This document shows, in pieces, positions 1-7,746 of a stretch of DNA of 18,551 nt. The position numbers and the translations under genes were made by a program. The notes beneath the pieces are model-generated. The model saw only the letters and a program-made list of their open reading frames with translations, made no database searches and was not told the origin of the DNA. This stretch comes from an uncultured bacterium (GTDB lineage Bacteria > Actinomycetota > Coriobacteriia > Coriobacteriales > Coriobacteriaceae). The stretch spans positions 1 through 18,551 of the forward strand of contig CAJMSV010000027.1 of NCBI GenBank assembly GCA_905216175.1, read 5' to 3'. The stretch's first letter is position 1. Every line of letters begins with the position of its first letter.

Positions 1-1
1 A

Positions 2-1795
2 AAGGACACCACCATTCTCGCCGAGGTCATGGCCGCCGCCAAGGAAATCCGCCGCATGGGAGAGCGCGCCAACGAGCTGCAGGCTCAGATCACCGAGCTC
101 TCCGAACAGGGCAAAGACGTCGACGCACTCCTCAACGAGTACGGCATGGTCCAGGACCGCTTTGAACACCTGGGCGGCTACGAGCTCGAGAGCAACGCCC
201 GCAAGATCCTGTCCGGCCTGGGATTTAAGGTCACCGACTTTGAGCGCCCGTGCTCCGAGTTCTCGGGCGGCTGGCAGATGCGCATCGCGCTCGCCAAGCT
301 CTTCCTGCGCCACCCCGACCTGCTGCTTCTGGACGAGCCCACCAACCACCTGGATCTCGAAAGCGTCCAGTGGTTGCGCGGCTTTATCGCCAACTACGAC
401 GGCGCCGTGCTCATCGTCAGCCACGACCGCGCCTTCATGGACGCCTGCGTCGACCACGTCGCCGCGCGCGAAAACCGTCGCGTGACCACCTACACCGGCA
501 ACTACAGCAGCTACCTCAAACAACGCGAGGACAACCTGGAGCAGATGCGCGCCAAGCGCGCCGCCCAGGAGCGCGACATCGCCCACATGCAGGTCTTCGT
601 CGACAAGTTCCGCTATAAGCCCACCAAGGCCGCCCAGGCGCAGGAGCGCATCCGCAAGATCGAGCAGATCAAAAAGGAGCTCGTCATCCTGCCCGAGGGC
701 CACAAGCACATCGACTTTAAGTTCCCTGACCCGCCGCGCTCCGGCGACATGGTCGTGGGGCTCGAGGGCGTCTCCAAGTCCTACGGCGAAAAGCACATCT
801 ACAGCGACATCGACCTCAAGCTCTACCGCGGCGAGCACGTGGCACTCGTCGGCCCCAACGGCGCCGGCAAGTCCACGCTCATGAAGATTATCGCCGGACT
901 GGAGCCGCCCACCACCGGAACCCGGGACCTGGGAACCAACGTGGGCGTGGCCTATTACGCCCAGCACGCGCTCGAGGGCATGACCGAGTCCAATACCGTC
1001 CTGCAAGAGATCGACACCGTTACGCCCAAGTGGACCGTGCCGCAGCAGCGCAGCCTGCTGGGCGCCTTCCTGTTTAGCGACAACGATTCCATCGAGAAGC
1101 AGGTTCGCGTCCTCTCCGGTGGCGAAAAGGCGCGTCTGGCCCTGGCAAAGATGCTCGTGGCCCCCGAGGCACTCCTGTGCCTGGACGAGCCCACCAACCA
1201 CCTAGACATCGACTCGGTGGACATGCTCGAGAATGCCCTGCAAAGCTTCCCCGGCACCATCGTGCTGATCAGCCACGACGAGCACCTGGTACGTGCCGTG
1301 GCCAATCGCGTAATCGACATCCGCGATGGTAACGTCACGGTCTACGACGGCGACTACGACTACTACCTCTACAAGCGCGAGGACCTCGCGGCCCGCGCCG
1401 CCGCCGAGGCGGCAGGGGAGAGTGCGCCGGCGGCGGGCAAGCCCGCCTGCGCCGCCCAGGCCAACACCCCCGTCGTAGCACCCAAGCCCGCCGAGGGCAA
1501 AAAGACCAAGGAGCAAAAGCGTGCCGAGGCTCAGGCCCGTGCCGCGCTCAACAAAAAGCTCAAGGGCGTGCGCAACCAGCTCAAGAAGATCGAGACGGAG
1601 CTCGATAAAAAGCGAGCCCGCTATGACGAGCTTATGGAACTGATGGCAAGCGAAGAGCTTTATGCCGATCAGGACAAGTTCAACGCCGCGCTGGGGGAAT
1701 ATAACGGCCTTAAGCAAGAGCTGCCCAAGCTCGAGGACGAATGGCTGGAGCTTTCCACCCAGATCGAAGAGGAGACCGCACGTGAACTCTCGTAA
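2..1795 (+). CDS. ABC-F family ATP-binding protein, 5' truncated by the window
   Basis: Soluble twin-ATPase protein of the ABC-F type, a family that acts on ribosomes rather than as a transporter. The reading frame is open to the left edge, so the first ATG in view (29) is internal and the first Walker A lies outside the window. Visible in order: first signature SGGWQ (about 262-276), Walker B LLLLDEPTNHLD (about 316-351), H-loop SHDRAF, a long charged linker between the two ATPase domains (the region that contacts tRNA in this family), second Walker A GPNGAGKST (about 852-878), signature LSGGEKARLALAK, Walker B LDEPTNHLD, H-loop SHDEH, then an Ala/Pro-rich spacer and a Lys/Glu-rich coiled-coil tail. 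No membrane segments. Both visible ATPase halves look intact. The subfamily (translation factor or antibiotic protection) cannot be settled from this. Confidence 0.93.
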   Translation, partial: KDTTILAEVMAAAKEIRRMGERANELQAQITELSEQGKDVDALLNEYGMVQDRFEHLGGYELESNARKILSGLGFKVTDFERPCSEFSGGWQMRIALAKLFLRHPDLLLLDEPTNHLDLESVQWLRGFIANYDGAVLIVSHDRAFMDACVDHVAARENRRVTTYTGNYSSYLKQREDNLEQMRAKRAAQERDIAHMQVFVDKFRYKPTKAAQAQERIRKIEQIKKELVILPEGHKHIDFKFPDPPRSGDMVVGLEGVSKSYGEKHIYSDIDLKLYRGEHVALVGPNGAGKSTLMKIIAGLEPPTTGTRDLGTNVGVAYYAQHALEGMTESNTVLQEIDTVTPKWTVPQQRSLLGAFLFSDNDSIEKQVRVLSGGEKARLALAKMLVAPEALLCLDEPTNHLDIDSVDMLENALQSFPGTIVLISHDEHLVRAVANRVIDIRDGNVTVYDGDYDYYLYKREDLAARAAAEAAGESAPAAGKPACAAQANTPVVAPKPAEGKKTKEQKRAEAQARAALNKKLKGVRNQLKKIETELDKKRARYDELMELMASEELYADQDKFNAALGEYNGLKQELPKLEDEWLELSTQIEEETARELS

Positions 1796-2078
1796 GGCCG
1801 CTGCCGTGGCGATGAGCATCATCGCCATCGCCTGTCGCATCTGCGGCATTTATATGAGTGCGATGACCGTGCTGTTGTGCTTTAGCGGCCTCACCGCCAA
1901 GCTGCAGATCGTGGGCTTTGTCGTTGAGCTTTCGCGCGCGCTGCCGAACGCCATCGCCGGCTACGGCGTCATCACGTCGCCCTTTGGCGGTGTGTTCCGC
2001 CTGGATTATGCTATCGTCGCCGTCATTCTGTTTGTAATTGACTACCTGCTCACGCGCGCTTCGCGCCGCGTCCGCTAG
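1782..2078 (+). CDS. small two-helix membrane protein, function unknown
   Basis: Protein of 98 residues that I do not recognise. I place the start at GTG 1782, which overlaps the end of the ABC-F gene by 14 bases and has a GGAG ribosome site just upstream (about 1771-1774). The open frame extends upstream to 1662, but that part lies inside the ABC-F gene and reads as shadow sequence rich in Ser, Arg and Pro. The N-terminal half has a hydrophobic stretch (AVAMSIIAIACRICG and onward), and the C-terminal half a second one (LDYAIVAVILFVIDYLL) followed by a basic end RASRRVR, consistent with a cytoplasmic C-terminus. Overlap upstream and a 9-base gap to the M50-like gene downstream suggest co-translation. 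No function is proposed. Confidence 0.7.
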   Translation: MNSRKAAAVAMSIIAIACRICGIYMSAMTVLLCFSGLTAKLQIVGFVVELSRALPNAIAGYGVITSPFGGVFRLDYAIVAVILFVIDYLLTRASRRVR

Positions 2079-2087
2079 GGGAGCGCC

Positions 2088-2771
2088 ATGTCCAGCAGCT
2101 ACATCATGAACCTGCTCGCCAGCGCCGTCGCCGTCATTGTGGGCATCGTCATCCACGAGCGCGCGCGCGCCGCCGCGGCCTGGGCACTCGGCGATAAGAC
2201 GGCCCGTTCGCGCGGTCGTGTCTCGCTCAACCCGCTCAACCATATCGACCCATTCGGTACCATTCTCCTGCCGCTGCTGATGCTCGCCGCCGGAGGCCCG
2301 GTGTTCGCCTTTGCCACGCCGGTGCCTGTCTACCTCAACAACCTCAAGCACCCCAAGCGCGACGAGGTCCTGGTGAGCGATGCCGGCCCCGCATCGAACA
2401 TCGCGCTCGCCTGTCTTGCCGCGGTCCTCATGCGCCTAGCCTATGGCAGCCTCTACACCAGCATGTCCTTTGCCCTGGCGTCACAGATCATGAACTTCGG
2501 AGCCACCTTTATCGTGGTCAACCTGTCGCTCGCGTTCTTCAACCTCATCCCGATTCCGCCGCTTGATGGCTCGTCGATCATCGTGCTCTTCCTCAAGGGC
2601 AAGGCGCTCAACAACTATTACCGCCTGCAGCAATACGCTATGCCCATACTCATCCTGGTTCTATACCTGCTGCCTATGTGGACCGGCATCGATGTAATCG
2701 GCCGCTATTTCGACGTTACCGTGTATCCGCTTGCTGAGCAGCTGCTCAACTTCGCAATCGCCGGTATCTAA
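2088..2771 (+). CDS. site-2 protease (M50) family membrane protein with altered zinc motif
   Basis: Polytopic membrane protein of 227 residues, aligning by eye with compact M50B intramembrane metalloproteases. Family landmarks are LGDKTARSRGRVSLNPLNH followed by IDPFGTILLP after the first helix, the DAGPASNIALA segment, and the third-ligand motif NLIPIPPLDGS near residues 155-165. The expected zinc site HExxH in the first helix reads HERAR (residues 23-27, codons cac gag cgc gcg cgc), so the second metal-binding His is Arg. If correct, the protein is probably catalytically dead or binds metal poorly. The start ATG 2088 has AGGGGAG directly upstream. It follows the small membrane gene by 9 bases and precedes scpA by 84 bases, the longest early gap in the block. 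Family assignment is firm; activity is doubtful. Confidence 0.85.
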   Translation: MSSSYIMNLLASAVAVIVGIVIHERARAAAAWALGDKTARSRGRVSLNPLNHIDPFGTILLPLLMLAAGGPVFAFATPVPVYLNNLKHPKRDEVLVSDAGPASNIALACLAAVLMRLAYGSLYTSMSFALASQIMNFGATFIVVNLSLAFFNLIPIPPLDGSSIIVLFLKGKALNNYYRLQQYAMPILILVLYLLPMWTGIDVIGRYFDVTVYPLAEQLLNFAIAGI

Positions 2772-2779
2772 GGTAAACT
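2751..2779 (+). promoter_or_regulatory. possible weak promoter before scpA
   Basis: TTCGCA (2751-2756) and TAAACT (2774-2779) are separated by 17 bases, each matching four of six positions of the sigma-70 consensus. They lie at the end of the M50-like gene, before the 84-base gap ahead of scpA. With GC-rich surroundings the match is suggestive only. Confidence 0.25.
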
Positions 2780-2786
2780 AACAGGT

Positions 2787-2837
2787 CGACCGTGCAAAAC
2801 GGTCGCAACATGCACCCAAACCGCGCCGCGAAGGCGC
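2787..2837 (+). other. two hairpins in the scpA leader
   Basis: First hairpin: 7-bp stem CGACCGT / ACGGTCG (2787-2793 with 2799-2805) and loop GCAAA. Second hairpin: 5-bp stem GCGCC / GGCGC (2823-2827 with 2833-2837) and loop GCGAA, ending shortly before the ribosome site AAAGGAGG. Neither has a U-tract, so they are not ordinary terminators. They could be chance structures in GC-rich DNA or elements influencing scpA translation. Confidence 0.35.
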
Positions 2838-2855
2838 CGTCAAAGGAGGTCGAAG

Positions 2856-3668
2856 ATGTCGTATCGCGTGTCGACGCAGGTCTACAGCGGACCGTTCGAC
2901 CTGCTGCTGCAGCTGGTAACCCGCCAAAAAGTAGATATCGGCGCCATCTCCATCAGCGAGGTGGCCGAGCAGTACCTTGCCGAGGCCGAGCGCATCGAGG
3001 CGCTGGACCTGGACGTGGCGAGCGACTTTTTGCTGGTCGCGGCAACCCTTTTGGACATCAAGGCCGCCTCTCTGGTGCCGCAGGAGGCCCCGCGCAAAGT
3101 CGATGACGACGATGACGAGTTCGACGAAGACCTCGAGGAGCTCAGCACGCTCGACGGCGACGCCCTGCGCGAGGTCCTGATCCAGCGCCTGATTGCCTAC
3201 AAGCAGTTTAAAGGCGCGGCTGCGGCCCTCGGTGCGCGCATGCAGGCCGAAAGCCGCATGCATCCGCGCGTGGCCGGCCCCGACCCCGAGTTCCTAGGCC
3301 TTATGCCCGACTACCTTGCCGGCATCACGCTGCGCGGTCTCGCCGTCATCTGTGCCGACTTGGACGGCAAGCGCCAGACCTTCCTGCTGGAGGCCGAGCA
3401 TGTGGCGCCGCATCGCGTGCCGCTCGACCTGACCGTGGCCTCAGTCGACCGCTTTACCATGGCGCACCAAACCTGCACCTTCCGCGAGCTGCTGGACGGC
3501 GACGCCACCACCGAGCAGCTCGTCGTCACCTTCCTGGCCATGCTCGAGCTCGCCAAGCGCGGCTCGCTCACGCTGAGCCAGGACGAGATTTTTGGAACCA
3601 TCCGCATCAACCGCGTCGAGGGCGCCGAGGCCTACGTGCCCGGCGAGGGCCCCGAGCTCACCGAATAG
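2856..3668 (+). CDS. scpA: segregation and condensation protein A (kleisin)
   Basis: Kleisin subunit of the bacterial SMC condensin, bridging the SMC heads and binding ScpB; acts on the nucleoid. 270 residues, normal for the family. The N-terminal signature SGPFDLLLQLV (residues 11-21) is the SMC-neck-binding helix. It is followed by DIGAISISEVAEQYL, the FLLVAATLLDIKAASLVP helix, an acidic linker (DDDDDEFDEDLEEL, about 83-96), and a C-terminal winged-helix region (KRGSLTLSQDEIFGTIRI, about 234-252). The start ATG 2856 is set by a strong AAAGGAGG site. It lies 11 bases before scpB, the classical partner, with the usual rluB and cmk neighbours beyond. Nothing looks damaged. Confidence 0.95.
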   Translation: MSYRVSTQVYSGPFDLLLQLVTRQKVDIGAISISEVAEQYLAEAERIEALDLDVASDFLLVAATLLDIKAASLVPQEAPRKVDDDDDEFDEDLEELSTLDGDALREVLIQRLIAYKQFKGAAAALGARMQAESRMHPRVAGPDPEFLGLMPDYLAGITLRGLAVICADLDGKRQTFLLEAEHVAPHRVPLDLTVASVDRFTMAHQTCTFRELLDGDATTEQLVVTFLAMLELAKRGSLTLSQDEIFGTIRINRVEGAEAYVPGEGPELTE

Positions 3669-3679
3669 GAGCCGCAACC

Positions 3680-4408
3680 ATGTCAACCCTTTCCACGCTG
3701 GAGGCAAACAGCCTCAAAGGCGCTCTCGAGGCGCTGCTGCTGGTGTCAAGCGACCCGGTGAGTGCGCCCGCGCTGGCCGGCGCACTGGATATCGCCCCCG
3801 GCGAGTGCGCATCGCTACTCGCCGAGCTCAAGGTTGAGTACGAGGAGGCCAACCGCGGCTTTCAGCTGCGCGAGGTCGCCGGCGGCTGGCGCCTGTTTAC
3901 TCACCCCGCCTACCACGACGTGGTCGAGGCCTACGTGCTGAGCTGGGACACGCAAAAGCTGTCGCAGGCGGCGCTCGAAACCCTGGCCGTCATCGCATAC
4001 CACCAGCCCGTGACTCGCGAGGTGGTCAAGGGCATCCGCGGCGTCAATTCTGACGGCGTCATCGCGTCGCTCGTGGACAAGGGCCTGGTGCGCGAGCTCG
4101 GCCGCGACCCCCAGCGCGGTCAGGCCATCATTTACGGCACGACCAACGCCTTCTTGGAAAAATTCGGCCTGCGCTCCACCCGTGATCTGCCCGATCTGGA
4201 GCAGTTTGCCCCCGACGAGCAGTCGCGTCAGTTTATCCGCGAGCGCCTGAGCGGCCGCAGTATTCAGTCCACGCTCGAGGAACAGGCCGAAGACCTGGAC
4301 GAAGAGCGCGAACTGCTCGATACCGATGTTGAAGATGTTGAGGCAGTCGAGGACATGGAGACCCTGGTCGTCGACGACCCCTCGGAGGATTTACATGACG
4401 AGGACTAA
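3680..4408 (+). CDS. scpB: segregation and condensation protein B
   Basis: Dimeric winged-helix partner of ScpA in the SMC-ScpAB complex. 242 residues. The first winged helix covers about residues 10-75 (LKGALEALLLVSSDPVS to GGWRLFTHPAY). The second covers about 90-165, with the family landmarks ALETLAVIAYHQPVTR, IRGVNSDGVIASLVDKGLV, and GTTNAFLEKFGL. The last 60 or so residues form a very acidic tail (EEQAEDLDEERELLDTDVED and on), which is variable in this family. An AGGAG site lies 8 bases before ATG 3680. Its 3' end lies close to or overlaps the start of the pseudouridine synthase gene, so the two are probably coupled. Confidence 0.94.
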   Translation: MSTLSTLEANSLKGALEALLLVSSDPVSAPALAGALDIAPGECASLLAELKVEYEEANRGFQLREVAGGWRLFTHPAYHDVVEAYVLSWDTQKLSQAALETLAVIAYHQPVTREVVKGIRGVNSDGVIASLVDKGLVRELGRDPQRGQAIIYGTTNAFLEKFGLRSTRDLPDLEQFAPDEQSRQFIRERLSGRSIQSTLEEQAEDLDEERELLDTDVEDVEAVEDMETLVVDDPSEDLHDED

Positions 4409-4430
4409 CGAAGTAGGGGAGACGCGTGCC

Positions 4431-5357
4431 ATGGGCAACGCAGTACCCGCAACCGACGCCCAGACCGTCTATCCGCACACCATGCGCCTGCAGCGCTTTT
4501 TGGCGCGCGCGGGTGTGGCGAGCCGCCGCGGCTCGGAGGACCTGATGACCGCCGGCCGAGTGACCGTCAACGGCGAGGTCGCGACCGAGCTGGGCACCAA
4601 GGTCGACGTCGACCGCGATCACATCGAGGTCGACGGCATGCCCGTCAAGCTCAACCAAGGCGCCGTGTACCTGATGCTCTACAAGCCGACCGGCTACCTC
4701 ACCACCATGAGCGATCCGCAGGAACGCCCTTGCGTGGCCGATCTGGTCCCGCGCGACCGCTTTCCGGGGCTCTTCCCGGTGGGTCGTCTGGACCGCGACA
4801 CCACGGGGCTTTTGCTCTTTACCACCGACGGCGACCTGTCGCAGGACCTGCTGCACCCCAGCAAGCATGTCTATAAGACCTACCAGGCACTCGTTGACGG
4901 ACAGCTGTCCGACCGCGATCTCACGCCGCTCCGCCGTGGCATCGAGCTCGACGACGGCCTATGCCAGCCAGCAATCTGCCGAGTCATCAACGCGCGCGAG
5001 GCCGTGGCCGTGGCTCCGCAAGGCGTCAAGCCCGGCACCACCGCCGTCGAGGTCATCATCCGCGAGGGTCGCAAAAACCAGGTTAAGCGCATGTTGAGCA
5101 AGATTCACCACCCGGTAATCCGTCTGCATCGCTGCAACTTTGCCGGCCTTGAGCTCGAGGGCGTGGCCAAAGGCTCGTGGCGCGAGCTCACCGACCGCGA
5201 GGTACAGATCCTCAAAAGCGGTGGCATCCCTCCCAAGCAGGCCAGCGCCATGCGCGGTGGCAAGACCCAAGACACGCCCGCCAGCCGCACGCGCCACCAC
5301 GGCAGCCACGGCTCCGCACCCAAGCGCAACACCTACCGCGAGCGCTACACGGGCTAG
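4431..5357 (+). CDS. rluB: 23S rRNA pseudouridine synthase, RluB/RsuA family
   Basis: Converts a specific uridine in 23S rRNA to pseudouridine during large-subunit maturation. With the start at ATG 4431 it has 308 residues. An S4 RNA-binding domain (MRLQRFLARAGVASRRGSED, about 18-62) is followed by the catalytic domain, with LYKPTGYLTT, the active-site loop GRLDRDTTGLLL (catalytic Asp at about 121), and the C-terminal EGRKNQVKRML. The end is a basic, His/Arg-rich tail. Two starts are possible: ATG 4431 has AGGGGAG 9 bases upstream, lying outside scpB, while ATG 4395 has GGAGG 6 bases upstream and would overlap scpB by 14 bases. I prefer 4431, since GGAGG at the other site may only reflect the acidic scpB tail. 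Next to scpAB this is the classical RluB position; RsuA-like 16S specificity cannot be fully excluded. Confidence 0.9.
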   Translation: MGNAVPATDAQTVYPHTMRLQRFLARAGVASRRGSEDLMTAGRVTVNGEVATELGTKVDVDRDHIEVDGMPVKLNQGAVYLMLYKPTGYLTTMSDPQERPCVADLVPRDRFPGLFPVGRLDRDTTGLLLFTTDGDLSQDLLHPSKHVYKTYQALVDGQLSDRDLTPLRRGIELDDGLCQPAICRVINAREAVAVAPQGVKPGTTAVEVIIREGRKNQVKRMLSKIHHPVIRLHRCNFAGLELEGVAKGSWRELTDREVQILKSGGIPPKQASAMRGGKTQDTPASRTRHHGSHGSAPKRNTYRERYTG

Positions 5358-5423
5358 GCAACCCGCCGCGCCCCAACGCCCGCGAACCATACCAGCACGT
5401 CACCCATCGAAAGGAAGCATTGC

Positions 5424-6110
5424 ATGATCGTCGCCATCGACGGCCCCGCCGGTTCCGGCAAGTCCACTATCGCCAAGGAGATCGCCCGCCAGCTGGGCTT
5501 TAACAAGCTCGACACGGGCGCCATGTATCGCGCTGTCACCTTCGCCGCGCTCGACCGCGGCATCGATCTGGACGACGAGGCGGCCATCGACGCTCTCGCC
5601 GAGCAGATCGAGATTCGCTTTACCAACGGCACCGGCGAGGACACGCGCCTGACCATCGACGGCCAGGACGCATCGGCTGCCATTCGCACCCCGCAGGTGG
5701 ACGCCAACGTCTCCAAGGTCTCGGCCTACCCGGGCGTGCGCGCCGCCATGCTCATCCACCAGCGCCGTGCCGCCGAGGACCGCGACATCGTCGCCGAGGG
5801 TCGCGATATCGGCACCGTCGTGTTCCCCAACGCGCAGGTCAAGGTCTTCCTGACCGCCGACCCGCGTGAGCGCGCCCGCCGCCGCGTACTGCAGCGCCAC
5901 CAAAACGACGCCCAGCCGCTCAGCGCAGAGCAGCTCGAGGCCGAGGTCGACGAGACCCTCGATGCCCTCAAGCAGCGCGACAAGCTCGACAGCAGCCGCG
6001 AGGTCGCGCCACTCGTGCCCGCCGAGGACGCGGTGCACGTCGACTCCACCGCCCACACCATCGATGAGGTCGTCCGCATTATCGAGGACCTCATCAACCA
6101 AAGGAGGTAG
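5424..6110 (+). CDS. cmk: cytidylate kinase
   Basis: Phosphorylates CMP and dCMP with ATP in the cytoplasm, recycling the CMP released by phospholipid synthesis. 228 residues, normal length. P-loop GPAGSGKST at residues 7-15, followed by LDTGAMYRAVTFAALDRG (nucleotide-monophosphate site). EGRDIGTVVFPNAQVKVFLTA is the bacterial CMP kinase signature, and RARRR is the lid region. The start ATG 5424 is preceded by AAAGGAAG. The gene follows rluB by 66 bases. Its stop lies within the PlsC ribosome site region (AAGGAGG 6101-6107), so cmk and the acyltransferase are likely translated together. Confidence 0.96.
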   Translation: MIVAIDGPAGSGKSTIAKEIARQLGFNKLDTGAMYRAVTFAALDRGIDLDDEAAIDALAEQIEIRFTNGTGEDTRLTIDGQDASAAIRTPQVDANVSKVSAYPGVRAAMLIHQRRAAEDRDIVAEGRDIGTVVFPNAQVKVFLTADPRERARRRVLQRHQNDAQPLSAEQLEAEVDETLDALKQRDKLDSSREVAPLVPAEDAVHVDSTAHTIDEVVRIIEDLINQRR

Positions 6111-6113
6111 CCC

Positions 6114-6842
6114 ATGCGCCTGTTTAAGCAGACGCCCGAGGATTACTACAACGCGCCCTACGCCGAGTTCCCGGCACTCATCCGCGGCACCGTCGTCGTG
6201 GTCATGGCCATTCTTTGGGCCTTCTCCAAGCTCATGTGGCGCTGGAAGGTCGAGGACGCCGACCTGCTGTTTGAGCGCCAGGAAGGCCGCGGCAGCGTGG
6301 TCATCTGCAACCACACCTCGATGGCCGAGTTGCTGGCCGTGGAGACGGCGCTGTTCTTCGGCGGCCGCCGCATCCGCCCCATCTTTAAATCCGAGTTTGC
6401 CAAGACCAAGATTGTGCGCTGGGCCTTTAGCCGCGTGGGTGGCATTCCCGTCGAGCGCGGCACTGCCGACATGAAGTGTCTGCGCGCTGCCCAGCATGCG
6501 CTGCAGCGCGGTGAGGACGTCTTGATCTTCCCCGAGGGCACGCGCATCCGCTCGCGCGAGCTCAAGCCCGAGGTCCACGGCGGCTTTGCGCTCATCGCCC
6601 AGATGGGCAAGGCGCCCGTCAACCCGCTCGCCATCTGTGGCTGGTCCGACATCACGCCCGCGGGCAAAAAGCTCATGCGTCCCAAGAAGTGCTGGATTCG
6701 TGCCGGCAAGGCCGTCTCACTTTCCGACGCACCGGCCGGGCTTAAACGCACGGAGCGCTTGGCCTGGTTTGAATCCGAGGCCATGAACCGCGTCTACGCT
6801 ATGCGCGACGACCTGTGCGCCGAGCATCCGGGAAGGTTCTAA
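6114..6842 (+). CDS. 1-acyl-glycerol-3-phosphate acyltransferase (PlsC-like)
   Basis: Member of the PlsC/LPLAT acyltransferase family, predicted to add the second acyl chain to lysophosphatidic acid at the inner membrane face. 242 residues. A hydrophobic segment at about 22-42 (ALIRGTVVVVMAILWAFSKLMW) is the membrane anchor. Motif I reads NHTSMAE (66-72), so the usual Asp of NHxxxxD is Glu. Then come RPIFKSEFAK, VGGIPVERG (motif II) and FPEGTR (139-144, motif III). An AAGGAGG site lies 6 bases before ATG 6114, three bases after cmk. plsY and gpsA occur later in the same block, which supports a phospholipid role. Family membership is firm; exact substrate is inferred. Confidence 0.87.
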   Translation: MRLFKQTPEDYYNAPYAEFPALIRGTVVVVMAILWAFSKLMWRWKVEDADLLFERQEGRGSVVICNHTSMAELLAVETALFFGGRRIRPIFKSEFAKTKIVRWAFSRVGGIPVERGTADMKCLRAAQHALQRGEDVLIFPEGTRIRSRELKPEVHGGFALIAQMGKAPVNPLAICGWSDITPAGKKLMRPKKCWIRAGKAVSLSDAPAGLKRTERLAWFESEAMNRVYAMRDDLCAEHPGRF

Positions 6843-6844
6843 CC

Positions 6845-7744
6845 ATGAGCGAGGAAGTCATGAACACTGCCGAGCCTGCGCCCGGCAAGGCAGACGCTCC
6901 CACCATCGAAATCGCAGCCCACGCCGGCACTTGCTACGGCGTACAGCGTGCGCTCGATATGGCGCTGGTGGCCGCGCCGCAGGCAGGGGAGTGCACTCAG
7001 GTCCATACCTTGGGTCCGCTCATCCATAACCCCATCGTGGTACGCGAGCTCGCTGAGGCAGGCGTTGGCTTGGCCGAAACCCTGGACGACGCAGCAACCG
7101 GCACCGTGATCATCCGCGCCCACGGCGTGGTGCCGCAGGTCATCGATGCCGCTCGCGAGCGTGGCCTTAACGTCGTCGACGCCACCTGCCCCTACGTGAA
7201 GAAGGTCCACGTGGCCGCCGAGCGGCTGGTGCGCGAGGGCTATCGCGTACTCGTCGTGGGTGAGCCGGGCCATCCCGAGGTGGAGGGCATCCTAGGCCAC
7301 GCCGGCGATGATGCGCAGGGCGTGAGCTGTGCCGCCGACGCCAACGCCTTGTCGTTCAAGGGCAAGGTGGGCCTGGTTGTGCAGACCACCCAGACCGCGC
7401 AGAACCTCGCCGAGGTCGTGGCGGCCATCACCCCGCGCGTGCAGGAGCTGCGCGTGATCAACACCATCTGCGCCGCCACGAGCGAGCGTCAACAGGCAGC
7501 AGCCACACTTGCCAAACGCTGCGACTGCATGGTCGTCGTAGGCGGCAAGAACTCGGGCAACACCCGCCGCCTGGCTCAAATTTGCGCAGACGCCTGCGAG
7601 CACACGCATCACATCGAGGAAGCTTCCGAGCTCCAGGACGCGTGGTTTACCGACGCTCACCACATCGGCATCACCGCCGGAGCCTCCACCCCGCAAGAAC
7701 ACATCGAGCGCGCCGTAACGCGCATCAAGGAGCTTTGCCGCTAA
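6845..7744 (+). CDS. ispH: 4-hydroxy-3-methylbut-2-enyl diphosphate reductase
   Basis: Last enzyme of the MEP isoprenoid pathway, an iron-sulfur protein producing IPP and DMAPP. 299 residues from ATG 6845, chosen because GGAAGG (6831-6836) lies 8 bases upstream and it sits directly after the PlsC-like stop; the longer open frame from 6815 lies inside that gene. The three cluster cysteines are visible at about 30 (AGTCYGV), 115 (DATCPYV) and 209 (INTICAAT). Substrate-binding motifs are also present: HTLGPLIHN, RAHGV, GHPEVEG, and KNSGNTRRL. The first 20 residues before the family core are extra and variable. Complete and apparently functional. Confidence 0.95.
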   Translation: MSEEVMNTAEPAPGKADAPTIEIAAHAGTCYGVQRALDMALVAAPQAGECTQVHTLGPLIHNPIVVRELAEAGVGLAETLDDAATGTVIIRAHGVVPQVIDAARERGLNVVDATCPYVKKVHVAAERLVREGYRVLVVGEPGHPEVEGILGHAGDDAQGVSCAADANALSFKGKVGLVVQTTQTAQNLAEVVAAITPRVQELRVINTICAATSERQQAAATLAKRCDCMVVVGGKNSGNTRRLAQICADACEHTHHIEEASELQDAWFTDAHHIGITAGASTPQEHIERAVTRIKELCR

Positions 7745-7746
7745 TC

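Noticed and set aside
1202..1849. Long minus-strand open frames opposite the ABC-F gene and other operon genes.
   Set aside because: They are frame shadows of GC-rich plus-strand genes with clear motifs; their protein sequences are low-complexity and unfamiliar.
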